A DNA stretch of 64,000 nt from a bacterium (GCA_030431515.1 JAUIIX010000006.1:1-64000), one strand, 5' to 3'. Counted from the first letter of the stretch, positions 52,569 to 62,387 are shown. Notes: generated by a model from the letters alone, not told the origin. Program-made: numbers and translations.

Positions 52569-53736
52569 AATCTATTAAATATTGTACTAATTTTTCCATG
52601 GTTTTTTGTACCACTTCACTTTTATACCATTCTAGACCATCAAGACCCATTTTTTTATAATTATTAGGGGTTTTAATAAAATTATTAAAATGGTTCTCTA
52701 TATCTTCAATTGTATTTGCATTCATAATATCATAAAGTGACTCTTCTGTTTTTTCACTAATATTTCTGTATGATAATATTGGTTTACCTCCAACTAATGC
52801 TTCAAATAAAACACCACTTGAATTCCAACTATTTGTAAACTGTCCGCAAACAATGTCACACAGTAATAAACAAACCATAATATCTTTTCTATACATTTTA
52901 GGTAGCCAAGTTACTTTATCTTCTATATCTAAATCTTTTATCAATTTTTTGCTAAATTCAACATCAATACCATATTCTAAAAATATTAACTGTGATTTAA
53001 TGTTCTTCTTACTTTTGACAAAATTTGCATAACCCTTTATTAGTTTATCTGTACCTTTATTGTCTGGATCGTCACTTTTCTTATTATACCAAAAATGTCT
53101 GTTGTGTGATAATATTAGTACATCATTTTCATTTCTTATACTTTTTAATTCCTTTCCATATTTGGAAAGTTCCAATAATGTATCTAAATTGTTAATATCA
53201 TATTCTGGATGATAAATCATTGGCAAATAACCATTCCATCTTATATGTTTTTTATTTAATTTATTTAATCTATTTTCATATAAATCATTTGTATTTGGCA
53301 TTTGTATTATGTCGGCATATGGAACTCCCTTTTTTTGAATCCATCTAATACCTGCGTTTATTATCATCCGTTTAGGGCTTAAGGATTCGAATATTGGACG
53401 CCCCCATATATCACCACCATACGGTTTAAATAAATTAATTGGTATATTTGACTTTTTTAAAAATGCGGGTGCAAATCCACAAGAAATATTAAAATCAAAT
53501 CCTTTTAAATCGGTTTTGATTTTTTTACTTGATACAAAGAAGTATGATATTGGATGACCCCAATTTAATTGGTGGATATATTCACTGTATTTATTATCAT
53601 GGGTATCACATTCTGGTAAGAAATGACTTTGTTCGGCATCTGTTAAAAAGAGGTGCGCATCTATATCGTAATCCCTTAGATATCTCATCCAAGAGAAAAA
53701 ATTATTATTCATATTTCCTATCATGGCAACTTTCAT
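52537..53736 (-). CDS. Glycosyltransferase (GT-B-like)
   Basis: FLEYGIDVEFSKKLIKDLDIEDKVTWLPKM; SGVLFEALVGGKPIL. Confidence 0.75.
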   Translation of the reverse strand: MKVAMIGNMNNNFFSWMRYLRDYDIDAHLFLTDAEQSHFLPECDTHDNKYSEYIHQLNWGHPISYFFVSSKKIKTDLKGFDFNISCGFAPAFLKKSNIPINLFKPYGGDIWGRPIFESLSPKRMIINAGIRWIQKKGVPYADIIQMPNTNDLYENRLNKLNKKHIRWNGYLPMIYHPEYDINNLDTLLELSKYGKELKSIRNENDVLILSHNRHFWYNKKSDDPDNKGTDKLIKGYANFVKSKKNIKSQLIFLEYGIDVEFSKKLIKDLDIEDKVTWLPKMYRKDIMVCLLLCDIVCGQFTNSWNSSGVLFEALVGGKPILSYRNISEKTEESLYDIMNANTIEDIENHFNNFIKTPNNYKKMGLDGLEWYKSEVVQKTMEKLVQYLIDFEKRKIDATK

Positions 53737-53875
53737 TATTTTTTCTTTTTATTGGAAATGTTTCTATTAAGGTGTTTTAATACGAAATTAAAAATATTTT
53801 GCTATCTCAAATATAGACTAGTCACAATCAAAAGTAAAATTCAAAGTATTTGTAAAATCGATTTTACTATATTTA

Positions 53876-54532
53876 TTAATCAATTTTAATTTCTCCAATT
53901 TTTTTTGCTGGTACACCTGCTACTATATGAAAAGATTCAACATCTTTTGTAACAGCAGCAGCTAAGCCTACTACAGAATATTTTCCAATTTTCAAACGAG
54001 CTAACATTGATGATTTATGACCTAAATGTACGCCATCTTCAATAATGCATCTTCCACCCGTACTTGCAAATGCAGAAATAAAACAAAATTCTCCAACTGT
54101 ATCATCATGACCAACATAACTATAAGACATTAATGTTGTATGATCTCCAATAACAGCATTTGCACCTAATTGCGAATAAGGCATTAAAACATTGCCAAAG
54201 CCAAGTTCTGCTGTTTTAGAAACTGTTGAAGTAGGATGTATAATTGATGCAAATCTTTTATTTGGTATTTTTAATGATTTAAGTAAATTATGTCTTTGAA
54301 AAGCAACTTTTACGGTACTTAAGGTATATATAAAATATACATCTTCATCAAATTTTTTCCAATCTTCATTTTGAATACCCCCAATAATTGGATAATTATT
54401 TATATCTTCTTTTTCATTATCGTTTAAAAAGCCTAATATTTTATATTTTTGTCCAGCATCTATACAATCCTCAATAATAGAAGCAACAACTGTCCCGTTT
54501 CCTCTGCCTCCAATAATTACAATTTTTTTCAT
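53876..54532 (-). CDS. NeuD/PglD-family sugar O/N-acyltransferase (left-handed beta-helix)
   Basis: IVIIGGRGNGTVVASII; hexapeptide repeats; ADKLG-like LGHKSSMLARLKIGKYSVVGLAAAV. Confidence 0.88.
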   Translation of the reverse strand: MKKIVIIGGRGNGTVVASIIEDCIDAGQKYKILGFLNDNEKEDINNYPIIGGIQNEDWKKFDEDVYFIYTLSTVKVAFQRHNLLKSLKIPNKRFASIIHPTSTVSKTAELGFGNVLMPYSQLGANAVIGDHTTLMSYSYVGHDDTVGEFCFISAFASTGGRCIIEDGVHLGHKSSMLARLKIGKYSVVGLAAAVTKDVESFHIVAGVPAKKIGEIKID

Positions 54533-55404
54533 ATTAATTTTGCCCTTTCTAATATTTTCTTTGCTTTAATAACTAATGGTGGTCCTATAAATACACCATC
54601 AATAATAGCTACACCTTGGTTATTAGCACCAGCTTGTTCGTATAAATTTAAAATCTTCTTAGCATTAGCAATTTCTTCATCTGTAGGTGAGTAAAATTTA
54701 TTTACATAATCAACTTGTTTCGGATTTAATACCCACATTGCTTCATATCCTAAAGTTTTTCCTTTTGATAAATGCTTTTCTAATCCTTCATTATCATGTA
54801 CATTGATATATGCAGCATCAATTGGAATTAAATTGTTTGCTCTTGCAACAATAGCAACTTTGGCTCTAGGGTAAAAAATACTATTATCTTCTCCAAAATC
54901 TCTTATTCCAGATATATCACTTACAAAGTCTTCTGAACCAAACCCAAGTGCAATTATTCTTGTAGAGGATTTTGCAATTTCATCAGCATTTACAATTGAT
55001 TGAGCAGTTTCTAAGATAGGAATAATTTTCAATTTACCTATTTCTAAATTTTTATCTCTTTCAATAATACTCAATAATTTATCAAAAAATATTACATCAC
55101 CTGCTGTTTGAGTTTTTGGAAGTAAAAAACCATCAATCATATCGATACTTAACTGAGACACATCTTGAAAGAAATAATCACTTGTTTGGTCATTGATTCT
55201 AATGAAGACTTTATGATTTTTAAACAAATTCTCATTTAAACTTTCTAAAATAATTTTTCTAGCTAATAACTTATTATTTTCAGGGTAAACAGAGTCTTCT
55301 AAATCTAATAAAATACAATCAGCATTTGATTTTGAAGATTTAATATGGAAATCTTTATTATGTCCTGGAACAAAGAGCAAAGATTTAAAATTATACTTCA
55401 TCAT
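54529..55404 (-). CDS. HpcH/HpaI aldolase/citrate lyase beta (CitE)-like protein, copy 1
   Basis: SLLFVPGHNKDFHIKSSKSNADCILLDLEDSVYPENN; LALGFGSEDFVSDI. Confidence 0.9.
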   Translation of the reverse strand: MMKYNFKSLLFVPGHNKDFHIKSSKSNADCILLDLEDSVYPENNKLLARKIILESLNENLFKNHKVFIRINDQTSDYFFQDVSQLSIDMIDGFLLPKTQTAGDVIFFDKLLSIIERDKNLEIGKLKIIPILETAQSIVNADEIAKSSTRIIALGFGSEDFVSDISGIRDFGEDNSIFYPRAKVAIVARANNLIPIDAAYINVHDNEGLEKHLSKGKTLGYEAMWVLNPKQVDYVNKFYSPTDEEIANAKKILNLYEQAGANNQGVAIIDGVFIGPPLVIKAKKILERAKLI

Positions 55405-55861
55405 AACTTTTCCTTTTTATTAATATTTTCCTTTTAAAAGATATAATATCGATTTTATCTTGATTACTACCAATTGTTTCAACGTATAAAACACCTCTAT
55501 CTGATTTTGATTTTGAAGGAATTATATCAAGAATCTTTGTACGTGAGTAAATCGTATCATTAATAAATGTAGGGTTTAAGTGTTTAATTTCTTCATATCC
55601 TAAGTTGGCTATTGCCTTCCCACTAATATCCATAACAGATAAATGAACAGAAAGACAGAAAACTAAAGTACCAGGTACTAAAATTTTTCCATGCTTATTA
55701 TTTTGAGCATAGTCAATATTAATATGTACTGGATGATGATTCATAGTTAATAAACTAAAAATATTATTATCACTTTCAAAAATAGTTTTTGATTGTGAGT
55801 GAATTATTTCATCACCAATATTAAAATCTTCTAAGTAAAATCCCATTGAATTAGAAAGCAT
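55391..55861 (-). CDS. MaoC-like (hotdog) dehydratase/hydratase
   Basis: FNIGDEIIHSQSKTIFESDNNIFSLLTMNHHPVHIN. Confidence 0.85.
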   Translation of the reverse strand: MLSNSMGFYLEDFNIGDEIIHSQSKTIFESDNNIFSLLTMNHHPVHINIDYAQNNKHGKILVPGTLVFCLSVHLSVMDISGKAIANLGYEEIKHLNPTFINDTIYSRTKILDIIPSKSKSDRGVLYVETIGSNQDKIDIISFKRKILIKRKSYDEV

Positions 55862-56678
55862 TAGATTTACTCCAATTATATATTTTAATTAAATTTTTAA
55901 TATGTGGTTTTTCATATATTTTATCTTTGTATTTAATAACTCCTATCTCATAATTTTCTAATAGATTATATTCTTTAACAAGATAATTAGCAGTTTCTAT
56001 TTCTTCTTTTGAAAAGAATTCAATTTCATCAAAATAATGAATTTGATTAGGGTGTATTAAAAATTTACCATCAAACCCTAGATAAAAGCCATCTTTAACT
56101 TCTTTAACAAACTCTTCTTTTTCAAATAAATTAATATTAACAACATCAATAACTTTAATATCAAATGCTTTTGCAATATTTAATAGTTTAAATCTTGTAT
56201 AATAAAGATTTTTAAAATTATATTTCATCCCCAAATGATTACAATAATCATGACTACCAAATCCAATTCCACTAATATTTAGTATTTTTGACTCAATTAT
56301 TTTTTCTGCATTTAATATACCTAAAGGACTTTCAAATAAAACAATACAGCTATCATTATTTATTATTTCTGAGATATAAGTTAATTGATCTAAATTTTCA
56401 ATTTTTGGTAAAATAAAATTATTGATTTTATTTTTTCTTAAATCATTGATATAATCATCTTTTGAGTTATAAAATATTTTTAATCTTACAAAATAATTAT
56501 TCTTAAATTTAATATTTAAAATATTATTAACTGACTTTTCAAAATCATCACATTTTACAGAATCTTCTAAATCAAATACAAAATAATCAGAATTTAAACT
56601 ATCTTTATTTGCTAAATATTTTTCATTATATGCAGGTATAAAAAAATATTTTCTCAAAACAAAAATCTCCTGCACCAA
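55851..56678 (-). CDS. CitE-like protein, divergent copy 2
   Basis: SDYFVFDLEDSVKCDDFEKS; ISGIGFGSHDYCNHLG; FLIHPNQIH. Confidence 0.82.
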   Translation of the reverse strand: MVQEIFVLRKYFFIPAYNEKYLANKDSLNSDYFVFDLEDSVKCDDFEKSVNNILNIKFKNNYFVRLKIFYNSKDDYINDLRKNKINNFILPKIENLDQLTYISEIINNDSCIVLFESPLGILNAEKIIESKILNISGIGFGSHDYCNHLGMKYNFKNLYYTRFKLLNIAKAFDIKVIDVVNINLFEKEEFVKEVKDGFYLGFDGKFLIHPNQIHYFDEIEFFSKEEIETANYLVKEYNLLENYEIGVIKYKDKIYEKPHIKNLIKIYNWSKSNAF

Positions 56679-58531
56679 TGTTCAAAATTCATAAATGACC
56701 AAATAAGAAGACGGTGATTAATTTTTTTATCAAGATGCTCGTGTACTATTTTATTTATATAATCGCGACTTATGTAGTCAGTAGAGATAGTATGCTCTTC
56801 GAGCAGTAATTTTTTAATATAATTAGCGTTTTCACCTCGGTACCAGCTCTCGTCCGGTGCTGAAAAGCCCTGCTTTTGTCTATTAATAATTTGCTCGGGA
56901 ATATATCCGCTCATTGCTTTACGCAATACATTTTTACCGTCGCTATATTGGCTATATGCTTTCTTCTTATTAATTATATTTTCATCAAGTTTTTTAATCT
57001 CGGCAGTTAGGTTTCCGAGTTTGTGCTTCACAGGGATTTTCTGAGCGAAATTAACAAGGTCATTATCCAAGAAAGGAAAACGCTCTTCAAGTCCATTTGC
57101 CATAGCGAGTTTATCACCTACTAATAGCAAACCATGTAAAAAAGTCTTGCTTTCAAAGTAAAGTGAATTTTGAATATGATCTTGAGGTGTATCGTATTTC
57201 AGCTTTTTATTGAAAGTAAACACACGTTCAAATATTTGACGTGGCTCTTCGATATCAATATGTTGATACATATCTTTTACAAATAGTTGCCCCTTATCCG
57301 CATCAGGAACAAGACGTTGCCAGAAACTATAATATTGGTCAAAAAACTGCTGCTGAGAAAGTGAATCAAATACTTTGTAGTATCGCCAAGGGTAGCCACC
57401 GAAAAGTTCATCGCCCCCAGTTCCTTGCAAACAAACTTTCACAAATTTAGACGCAAGCCGGGAAATATAGTAGTTAGGGTAAGACATACCAACACGCAAA
57501 TCTTCAAGGTGATTAACTACTTTGGGTAGCGACCAACTAAGATCCCCTGCATTGATAACTTGCTCAAAATGTTCAGTTTTAAAGTGATTAGCGATTAGCT
57601 CTGCGTCTCGTCTTTCATCGTAATTAGCTTCTACTCCAGTAACTTCCGACATATCGAAACCGCAAGTAAAAGTAGAAAGTCTATCTACGTGCTGAGAAGC
57701 AACTGCCACGATAGAACCGGAATCCATACCACCAGAGAGGTAAGAACCCACCGGAACATCAGCAATCATTTGTCGAGTAACTGCTTGATGGAAAAGACGT
57801 TGAGTTTCATCAACTGCATCTTGGAAAGTCATGCTTTCGTCAGGTTGCGAGAAATCGTAATCCCACCACGAATGGTGATACACACCATCTGACTTTGCCG
57901 AAATAGTTACGGTATTTGCTTGAGGAAGTAAAGTAACTCCTTCAAAGAAAGTACGATAACTAAATAAATTTTGAAAAGTAAAGTATTCGTTAAGTGATTT
58001 TTTATTCAATCTAACTTGGAAACTTGGATGAGCTATAATTGCCTTAATCTCAGAAGAAAACACTATAGTTTTTCCATTGAACCAATAATAGAGTGGTTTA
58101 ACACCAAATCTATCACGGCTAAGGTAAAGAGTTTTTGTCTCAGTATTCCACGCACCTATAGCAAACATTCCGTTAAGTCTTTCAAAGAATGAAACACCAT
58201 ATTCGGCAAGACCTTCGGTGATTACTTCTGTATCTGTTGTGCTATGGAAAGTGTGACCTAAAGATCTAAGTTCTTGTTTTAATTCTAAATAATTGTAAAT
58301 ACAACCATTAAAGACGATAACCCATTCTTTATTATGAGAAATCATCGGTTGACTACCTTTGTCGGAAGTATCAAGAATAGCAAGACGTTTATGAGCAAGC
58401 GCAATATTATCTCGTACATAATAGCCCTCGCCATCTGGTCCACGGTGAGCAATAGTTTCAGCCATTTTCTTTAGATTATTTAAAGAAAATGATTCACCAG
58501 TTAGATTAAAAACGCCTACAATTCCACACAT
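56654..58531 (-). CDS. Asparagine synthase family, copy 2 (higher G+C)
   Basis: MCGIVGVFNLTG; TIAHRGPDGEGYYV; VPVGSYLSGGMDSGSIVAVAS. Confidence 0.93.
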   Translation of the reverse strand: MCGIVGVFNLTGESFSLNNLKKMAETIAHRGPDGEGYYVRDNIALAHKRLAILDTSDKGSQPMISHNKEWVIVFNGCIYNYLELKQELRSLGHTFHSTTDTEVITEGLAEYGVSFFERLNGMFAIGAWNTETKTLYLSRDRFGVKPLYYWFNGKTIVFSSEIKAIIAHPSFQVRLNKKSLNEYFTFQNLFSYRTFFEGVTLLPQANTVTISAKSDGVYHHSWWDYDFSQPDESMTFQDAVDETQRLFHQAVTRQMIADVPVGSYLSGGMDSGSIVAVASQHVDRLSTFTCGFDMSEVTGVEANYDERRDAELIANHFKTEHFEQVINAGDLSWSLPKVVNHLEDLRVGMSYPNYYISRLASKFVKVCLQGTGGDELFGGYPWRYYKVFDSLSQQQFFDQYYSFWQRLVPDADKGQLFVKDMYQHIDIEEPRQIFERVFTFNKKLKYDTPQDHIQNSLYFESKTFLHGLLLVGDKLAMANGLEERFPFLDNDLVNFAQKIPVKHKLGNLTAEIKKLDENIINKKKAYSQYSDGKNVLRKAMSGYIPEQIINRQKQGFSAPDESWYRGENANYIKKLLLEEHTISTDYISRDYINKIVHEHLDKKINHRLLIWSFMNFEHWCRRFLF

Positions 58532-58545
58532 TTATTTAGTTATTC

Positions 58546-58932
58546 TCATATTTTATTTTCGAAAATATTTAATATTTTGACCTTAAAACTATCAAAATCC
58601 TTAACGTTTCTAGTCACCAGCTTTAGATTGTAATTCTGAGCTGTTGAAAGTATTAAGTTGTCAGGAATTTTAATTTTCTTAATTTTAAAATTTTCAATTG
58701 TTCTTTCTGCAATATCACAGTTAATTTCTATTATTTCAAAAACATTTAGCAATTCCTTAACTTTTTTCTCTTGTTGTTTAGTAAATGGATAACTCAAAAC
58801 CTCAATGAAAGTAATTAAAGAAATAGCAGAGTCATTTATATTTTTTGTAATAAATTCACTTGCAACTTTATTGTTTTGCAAATGATAAATTATTATATTT
58901 GAATCAATTAGAAATTTTAATTTCTTTCCCAT
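58546..58932 (-). CDS. PIN-domain toxin (VapC-like)
   Basis: FLIDSNIIIYHLQNN; SLITFIEVLSYPF; IPDNLILSTAQNYNLKLVTRNVKDF. Confidence 0.88.
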   Translation of the reverse strand: MGKKLKFLIDSNIIIYHLQNNKVASEFITKNINDSAISLITFIEVLSYPFTKQQEKKVKELLNVFEIIEINCDIAERTIENFKIKKIKIPDNLILSTAQNYNLKLVTRNVKDFDSFKVKILNIFENKI

Positions 58933-59150
58933 TCATCTCTAATATTTTCTTGCCATTTCACTGGATCTAATTTATCTTTTAGTAATCCAGCAGTTTCACT
59001 TACAATATTTGTTTTACTAATATGATTATTTTCATCAATTGGATAAATAAGAAGTTCTAATTTTTTATTAATTAAATGCTTCGGTATTTTTACGATAATA
59101 CTTTCCCCAGATAAATCAATTATCTCTTTATAAATTTTATTTGATTTCAT
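58917..59150 (-). CDS. Antitoxin (VapB-like), overlapping the PIN gene
   Basis: Short ORF immediately upstream, 16-nt overlap, DKLDPVKWQENIRDEWERN C-terminus. Confidence 0.7.
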   Translation of the reverse strand: MKSNKIYKEIIDLSGESIIVKIPKHLINKKLELLIYPIDENNHISKTNIVSETAGLLKDKLDPVKWQENIRDEWERN

Positions 59151-59186
59151 AAACGACCTATCTTTTAAATATCTAATTATTTACAG

Positions 59187-59486
59187 TTATGAGTTAAGAA
59201 TTTTACTTGCATTAGCTGTAGTATCTCTATATAAGTTAGGATAAATACCCTTAGTAATTTCATCACTCAATAGCTTCTTTGCTTCATCTAATCCAAGTAC
59301 ATCAATTAGTTTGTACTTAGAATTACCATTTAATAATATTGTTTTTAATTCAATTGAAGATAATGAATTAGACTGTATCTTTACAAAGAAAAAATCGTCC
59401 AACTGACTTTCTTGAATGTTATAGTCCCAAACCACTTTTTTTAGCATTTGGGGAAGTTCTTCAATTTTATTTAAGTTACTTTTCAT
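59187..59486 (-). CDS. 99-aa protein of unknown function
   Basis: Intact ORF in the operon, no motif recognised. Confidence 0.5.
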   Translation of the reverse strand: MKSNLNKIEELPQMLKKVVWDYNIQESQLDDFFFVKIQSNSLSSIELKTILLNGNSKYKLIDVLGLDEAKKLLSDEITKGIYPNLYRDTTANASKILNS

Positions 59487-59517
59487 TGTTTTTTAGTGAA
59501 TTACTACTATTCTCCAA

Positions 59518-60654
59518 CTACTCAATCCCTTTTAAAACTTCTACTACATATTTATAATCTTCATCAGTCATTCGATTATGAAGTGGAATTGCCATTGATT
59601 GATTATTTGCAATCATTGCTCCTGGGAAATCATTTGGGTTAATTCCAATTTTATCAGTATAGTAACTTAGCATAGTAACTGCATGAGTTCCTGGTCGAGT
59701 AGAAATTCCTTTATTCTGTAATATTTCCATAATTTCATTTCTTGAATAAGGAGATTTACTCTCATCAATCAAAGTTACATAAGATTGCCAACCGTGTTTG
59801 TAATTCTCATCTCTCCAAGGAGTTGTTAGCCAATCAATTGAGGCAAGTTCTTTATCATAAAACTCAGCCCATTTTGCTCTTTCGTCTATGAAGAAGTCAA
59901 GCTTTTTAATCTGCACAACACCAACTGCACCTTGTAAATCAGTCATTCTATAATTATAACCAAGCATATTAAAGTCAGGAAGAATATATGGCTTAGGTCC
60001 GTGATGACGTTGTTCTTCTGAAATAGAAGCCCCATGATTTCTCAATTGAGATAAATATTCAGCAATATCATCATCATTAGTAGTTAACATTCCACCTTCA
60101 CCTGTAGTAACAGATTTTCTTGGGTGAAAAGAAAAGCAACCTATATTTCCTAATCCACCAGCAGGTGTATTTTTATAAGCCGCACCAGCAGCACATGCAC
60201 CATCTTCAACCAACGGAATATTGCCAGCAATTTCTTTAATTCTATCCATATCAGCACACAAGCCAAATAAATGAACTGGTATAATTGCTTTAGTTTTAGA
60301 AGTAATTTTTGATTTTAATTGTTCTGGATCAATATTAAAAGTTTTAACATCAATATCACAAAATACTGGCTTAGCACCACAATATAAAATCACATTTGCA
60401 GTAGAAACCCAAGTAAATGCAGGTACTATAACTTCATCTCCTTCACCTACACCAAGTGCAACTAATGCCAAATGAAGTGCAGTAGTTGCACTCGTAACAG
60501 CAATAGCGTGCTTTACATTATGACGTTCTGCAAATAACTGCTCAAACTCTCTAACCTTTGGACCAGCTGTAAGCCAACCAGTCATAAGTGGTTCTTTAGT
60601 TGCTTGCCATTCTTCTTCACCCGTTACAGGTTGTGATATTTGTATTTGTCTCAT
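59518..60654 (-). CDS. DegT/DnrJ/EryC1/StrS sugar aminotransferase
   Basis: HAIAVTSATTALHLALVALGVGEGDEVIVPAFTWVSTANVI; GCFSFHPRKSVTTGEGGMLTT. Confidence 0.95.
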   Translation of the reverse strand: MRQIQISQPVTGEEEWQATKEPLMTGWLTAGPKVREFEQLFAERHNVKHAIAVTSATTALHLALVALGVGEGDEVIVPAFTWVSTANVILYCGAKPVFCDIDVKTFNIDPEQLKSKITSKTKAIIPVHLFGLCADMDRIKEIAGNIPLVEDGACAAGAAYKNTPAGGLGNIGCFSFHPRKSVTTGEGGMLTTNDDDIAEYLSQLRNHGASISEEQRHHGPKPYILPDFNMLGYNYRMTDLQGAVGVVQIKKLDFFIDERAKWAEFYDKELASIDWLTTPWRDENYKHGWQSYVTLIDESKSPYSRNEIMEILQNKGISTRPGTHAVTMLSYYTDKIGINPNDFPGAMIANNQSMAIPLHNRMTDEDYKYVVEVLKGIE

Positions 60655-60666
60655 TTTAAAAATGTT

Positions 60667-61122
60667 TTAATTATTTGCTAAATTTTCATTTGAGTAAATG
60701 ATCGATTTATTTATTATTTCTTTTAATTTCGGAAATATAGTAATTACATCTCTAAATAAATCTTTTAATTCTTCTAATATGTATTCGTGACTAATTGAAT
60801 TTCTTAATTCTCTGATTTCTAATAAGTCTTTTGAATTAGATATTATTCCAATTTTTTCTAAGTAATTTGCTTTATCAATTAAAGTAAAATTTGTTTCACC
60901 AAGTAAATAAAAGAAAGATTTTAAATATTTTTGTGTGAAAATATCACTCAGTCTTGAAAATCTTGCTGTCATTGCTTCCATCGTTTCAAGTTCTTCGTAA
61001 TTGAAATCTTTAGTTGTATTTATTTTTTCAACTTTTGTAATTGAATATTCTAATATTTCAAGCCCTTTTTGCAGTTGAATAGTAAGAACTTCTATTTCAC
61101 TTATTACTTTCTTCCTATTCAC
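60667..61122 (-). CDS. HEPN-domain (HepT-like) toxin
   Basis: Helical 151-aa protein with RNSISH (Rx4H); 4-nt overlap with MNT gene. Confidence 0.78.
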   Translation of the reverse strand: MNRKKVISEIEVLTIQLQKGLEILEYSITKVEKINTTKDFNYEELETMEAMTARFSRLSDIFTQKYLKSFFYLLGETNFTLIDKANYLEKIGIISNSKDLLEIRELRNSISHEYILEELKDLFRDVITIFPKLKEIINKSIIYSNENLANN

Positions 61123-61406
61123 AGTATTATTGACTCTTCCATTGCTATTTCTTTAAAATTAGATTCTTCATCAAAAGTAAAATTCACTAAATCTATTTTT
61201 TGTTCACCAATTAAATTTTTGATTTCTCTCAAAATTCTTCTTTTTCTTTCAGATTCAATTTTTTCTTTAGTTAGTAGCAATAAATCAATATCACCACCTT
61301 TTTTATTATCATCTACTCTTGAGCCAAAAAGTCTTAACTCATAATTAGAAATATTATTATTAACTGAGTTTCTAATTGATTCTAATTGAAATTCACTTAA
61401 ACGCAA
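61119..61406 (-). CDS. Minimal nucleotidyltransferase (MntA-like) antitoxin
   Basis: LRLFGSRVDDNKKGGDIDLLLL (GSx9DxD). Confidence 0.88.
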   Translation of the reverse strand: MRLSEFQLESIRNSVNNNISNYELRLFGSRVDDNKKGGDIDLLLLTKEKIESERKRRILREIKNLIGEQKIDLVNFTFDEESNFKEIAMEESIIL

Positions 61407-62387
61407 TTACCTATCCAAAGGGTTTTCTTCACGCCATCTAATTAGCTCAAGTAAGCCATCATTTAAGTTATACTTTGGTACAAATCCTAAATGTTCATGA
61501 GCTTTTTTATTAGAGCCAATTCTATTTTTTACTAATCTACGGGCATCATCTTCACTATATGGCTTGTACGTTACTTTTAAGTCAGATTCTTTCAACTCTA
61601 ATATTAAGTCACATAATTGCTTAATACTTGTTTGAACTTCTGTCCCCACATTATAAAATTCATCAGTTCTTTCAGATTGTGCTGCTAAAACGTTAAATCT
61701 TCCAACATCTTCTACATAAACAAAATCATAAGCTTGTGAACCGTCTCCATTTATAACTGGTGGAACACCTTCGTCAATTTTATTCAACATAATTGGAATA
61801 ACTCCAGTATAAACAGCAGTTTGATCTTGATGAGGACCATATACATTCATATATCTAAGACCAACATAGTTTAAGCCATATCTATCTGCAAATGCTCTAC
61901 ACATAGCTTCACCTGAAATCTTTGTTGCACCATAGAAATTTTGATTATTGAAAGGATGTTCTTCAGTCATAGGTACTTGAACGGCATCACCATAAACAGA
62001 TGCAGATGAAGAGTAAACAAGTTTCTTGACATTATTTTTAACACATGCTTCTAATACATAAAAAGTACCTGCAACATTTACTTCAAATGCAGTTCTTGGG
62101 AAATCTTTACAATGAAGCAGCCACATTGCTGCTAAATGAAATACATAATCAACACCTTTCATCGCATCGTCAAGCAAATCAATATCCCTAATATCTCCAC
62201 CATTTGGATATATCTTACATCTCGGATCTTTTAATTGATGAGTTAAGTTAGACTCTTTTCCTCGAGTAAAATTATCATATACAATCACTTCACCAACATC
62301 TTGTTTTAGAAGTTCACTTACTACAAAACTTCCGATAAATCCACCACCGCCTATTACTAAGCACTTACTATTCTTTAATTCATTCAT
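61407..62387 (-). CDS. NAD-dependent epimerase/dehydratase
   Basis: CLVIGGGGFIGSFVVSELL; YSSSASVYGDAVQVPMTEEHP; RYMNVYGPHQDQT. Confidence 0.92.
   Translation of the reverse strand: MNELKNSKCLVIGGGGFIGSFVVSELLKQDVGEVIVYDNFTRGKESNLTHQLKDPRCKIYPNGGDIRDIDLLDDAMKGVDYVFHLAAMWLLHCKDFPRTAFEVNVAGTFYVLEACVKNNVKKLVYSSSASVYGDAVQVPMTEEHPFNNQNFYGATKISGEAMCRAFADRYGLNYVGLRYMNVYGPHQDQTAVYTGVIPIMLNKIDEGVPPVINGDGSQAYDFVYVEDVGRFNVLAAQSERTDEFYNVGTEVQTSIKQLCDLILELKESDLKVTYKPYSEDDARRLVKNRIGSNKKAHEHLGFVPKYNLNDGLLELIRWREENPLDR

Noticed and set aside
53852-53867. 16-bp palindrome GTAAAATCGATTTTAC in an intergenic gap
   Set aside because: Short, AT-rich and single-copy; not distinguishable from chance, though it could be an operator.
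58546-61406. Possible defence island
   Set aside because: Only two small TA-like modules among biosynthetic genes; no restriction, Abi or CRISPR effector genes seen.
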